Source: Halobacteriovoraceae bacterium (GTDB lineage Bacteria > Bdellovibrionota > Bacteriovoracia > Bacteriovoracales > Bacteriovoracaceae). Taken from it: a stretch of DNA of 33,304 nucleotides. Within the stretch, counting starts at the first letter, position 1, and each line of letters opens with the position of its first letter. This document shows, in pieces, positions 31,842 through 33,304 of the stretch. A program made the position numbers and the translations under genes. Where the stretch lies: positions 1 through 33,304 of the forward strand of contig JABGVH010000225.1 in assembly GCA_018646195.1 (NCBI GenBank), in the 5' to 3' direction. The notes under the pieces are model-generated. The model was not told the DNA's origin, did not search any database, and saw only the letters and a list, made by a program, of their open reading frames with translations.

Positions 31842-33304
31842 ATGAAATGGTCAACACTTATTGTCTTTAGCCTATTAGTCATTGGGATGGTCTTCTCAGA
31901 GGCACCAATTTCTAAGGTCCTTGCCGGAACTTTAAATGAGTCCCGATTAGAGCCAGGGGATAAAGAAGAAATTCAAAAAGAATTTAATGAGATGTTGAAC
32001 GACTATAGAGAAGATCATAACGGCCAAATTGTTATGACCGAACTATGGCCAAAAGTTCAGGAAGTCGTGGGTAACCTCTATGACCGAGAGATTATTCAAA
32101 AAGAAGAAGTCTTTACCTTTAAAACTCGCTATGAAGAAATCCAAGCAAAGGTTCATCTCTCTGATGATGACCGTGAAAAAGCAATTCAAGCGCTAGTCAC
32201 TCGCACATTAGATGATATCGGTGCCACACCTTTACAATGTACCGACTCAGGGAAAGTTTGTAATGAATGGAATCGCTGTTGTACTAAGGGTGCTGTTTGC
32301 GTCGAAGAGCCTTCTCGAGGGGCAAAGTTCATCGCAGGATCTTGTGCTAAAGAAGGGAAAACTTGTGGTAAAAATAGCGACTGTTGTTCAAAAGAGTGTT
32401 TTGAAGATCCTAAAACGAAGAAGAAAACCTGTGAAAGCATTAAGCGTTGTGTAATCCCAATTGCACTCAATAAAAGCTGCTTCACTGTACCTGTCTGCAA
32501 GAAAGGAAGTTGCCAGGCATTTAATAATAATACCAACGGGATTGGAGAATGCCGTGGGGCTGAAACAAAATGTAGGAAAAATAGTGAATGCTGTTCCAAC
32601 CTCTGTGATGGTAAAAAATGTTCACCAAATTATATTTGTAAAGATTGCGCGACAATTGGTCAAAGACCAACTCGTAAGAAATGTTGTGAGGGCCTAACTC
32701 CCCAAAAAGATCGCAAGGGAAGAAGCATCTGCGCTCCCGATGCACCACCACTTATCCTCGGGCCATTTTCTGACCTAGGGGGATCTGGTTTTTTGAAAAA
32801 ATTTATCGCAGTAGGTGTGTCACTTTTAATTTCACCTGTTGAAGCACAGACGACAGAAGCTCAGGCGCAGGCCAATTGCGGCAATGGATTTATGTCGGCG
32901 TGGTGCAAGGCCAATGTAAAAAATCAAGTTGACCAAGCCGCCCTAACAAACGATAAAGGCACTCAAAAAGCCGTCGATACTATCAATAAGAACGCTGAAG
33001 ATTACGAGGCTGGAGCAAACTTTAAGCCGGCCCTCGATCCTTCGATTAATTACAATCAAAAATTGAGTGGAGCGGTTCCTACCATGAATTTTGCCGCTTC
33101 CGATTGGGTCACTTGTGATATCAACTTTAGAAATGACTACTACCGTGAGTTGGCGAGAAAAGACCTATTAAAGGTGGAGATTGCCTTGCTCTCCTTCGAA
33201 TATATGGCGTTGGGAACAGGCACCGTCGATTATTGGACCAATAAAGCTGGAGACAGTAAGGGAAAATATAGTGTTCATGCTCGTGCTGCCGAAGTTGCCA
33301 AAAG
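31842..33304 (+). CDS. Cysteine-rich secreted protein (3' end beyond window)
   Basis: 487 residues are visible and the frame is still open at the right edge. The start ATG at 31842 begins a signal peptide (MKWSTLIVFSLLVIGMVFSE). Residues 30-130 are charged and helical. Residues 133-297 hold 26 cysteines in a knottin-like pattern, including the repeat CGKNSDCCSKEC (175-186) and CRKNSECCSNLC (244-255), which imply many disulfides outside the cytoplasm. A second hydrophobic stretch with a signal-like end follows near 315-335 (FLKKFIAVGVSLLISPVEAQ), then a soluble part with further cysteines. This could be an internal anchor or a processing site. Family unknown; small Cys-rich repeats of this kind occur in secreted inhibitor, toxin or adhesion modules. 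Confidence 0.82.
   Translation, partial: MKWSTLIVFSLLVIGMVFSEAPISKVLAGTLNESRLEPGDKEEIQKEFNEMLNDYREDHNGQIVMTELWPKVQEVVGNLYDREIIQKEEVFTFKTRYEEIQAKVHLSDDDREKAIQALVTRTLDDIGATPLQCTDSGKVCNEWNRCCTKGAVCVEEPSRGAKFIAGSCAKEGKTCGKNSDCCSKECFEDPKTKKKTCESIKRCVIPIALNKSCFTVPVCKKGSCQAFNNNTNGIGECRGAETKCRKNSECCSNLCDGKKCSPNYICKDCATIGQRPTRKKCCEGLTPQKDRKGRSICAPDAPPLILGPFSDLGGSGFLKKFIAVGVSLLISPVEAQTTEAQAQANCGNGFMSAWCKANVKNQVDQAALTNDKGTQKAVDTINKNAEDYEAGANFKPALDPSINYNQKLSGAVPTMNFAASDWVTCDINFRNDYYRELARKDLLKVEIALLSFEYMALGTGTVDYWTNKAGDSKGKYSVHARAAEVAK

Noticed and set aside
32186-32751. Open frames on both strands over the Cys-rich region
   Set aside because: They are shadows of the long plus-strand frame from 31842, which runs with a signal peptide and patterned cysteines to the window edge.
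1-33304. tRNA, rRNA, CRISPR, insertion sequences, prophage or transfer genes
   Set aside because: Looked for and not seen: no direct-repeat/spacer array, no transposase or integrase motif, no clover-leaf sequence recognised. A covariance-model scan could still find a small RNA.

Overview
The window reads as chromosome of a Gram-negative, moderately AT-rich bacterium. It has many lipoproteins and secreted proteins, a soluble PAS chemoreceptor, an HD-GYP protein and a sensor kinase. The mix of GLUG-repeat lipoprotein, atypical HD-GYP, stand-alone pilin-like protein and cysteine-rich exoprotein looks most like the Bdellovibrio/Bacteriovorax group, but that placement is inference; no rRNA or marker gene is present. 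No tRNA, CRISPR array, insertion sequence or prophage was seen. Genes are tightly packed: several convergent pairs overlap or abut. TTG starts with strong ribosome sites are common, and two secreted proteins appear to start at ATC.

Layout. 1-1392: 5'-truncated soluble chemoreceptor with tandem PAS repeats, closed by a clear terminator. 1447-3779 (minus): a translationally coupled pair, a CADD/PqqC-like haem-oxygenase-fold diiron protein followed by an ABC1/UbiB-type kinase. 4133-4654: pilin-like protein. 4663-5646 (minus): secreted protein of unknown role. 5908-9771: 1287-residue GLUG beta-helix lipoprotein. 9781-12450 (minus): small lipoprotein, a P-loop kinase-like protein and a radical SAM protein with an N-terminal cysteine cluster. 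12685-13745: tiny basic protein plus alpha/beta hydrolase. 13729-18021 (minus): giant lipoprotein of unknown family. 18150-23030: two secreted neutral-ceramidase-like hydrolases flanking a secreted PHP-type phosphoesterase. 23153-25450 (minus): cytosolic histidine kinase with a pseudo-receiver/HD-GYP protein. 25591-28174: unknown cytosolic protein, MORN-like lipoprotein, outer-membrane-type protein and small membrane-anchored protein. 28181-29956: ClC chloride/proton exchanger with CBS pair. 29958-31538 (minus): protein with receiver-like and PilZ-like regions. 31842 to the right edge: open-ended, cysteine-rich secreted protein preceded by an intergenic region rich in potential RNA hairpins.

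How they may work together. The most coherent group is the ceramidase/PHP/ceramidase block, which looks like an envelope or extracellular lipid-processing set. The coupled diiron protein and ABC1 kinase suggest a small redox-cofactor or quinone-related unit. The kinase, HD-GYP and receiver/PilZ-like proteins suggest cyclic-di-GMP-linked signalling, but two of the receiver-like domains look degenerate, so they may be scaffolds rather than phosphorelay members.
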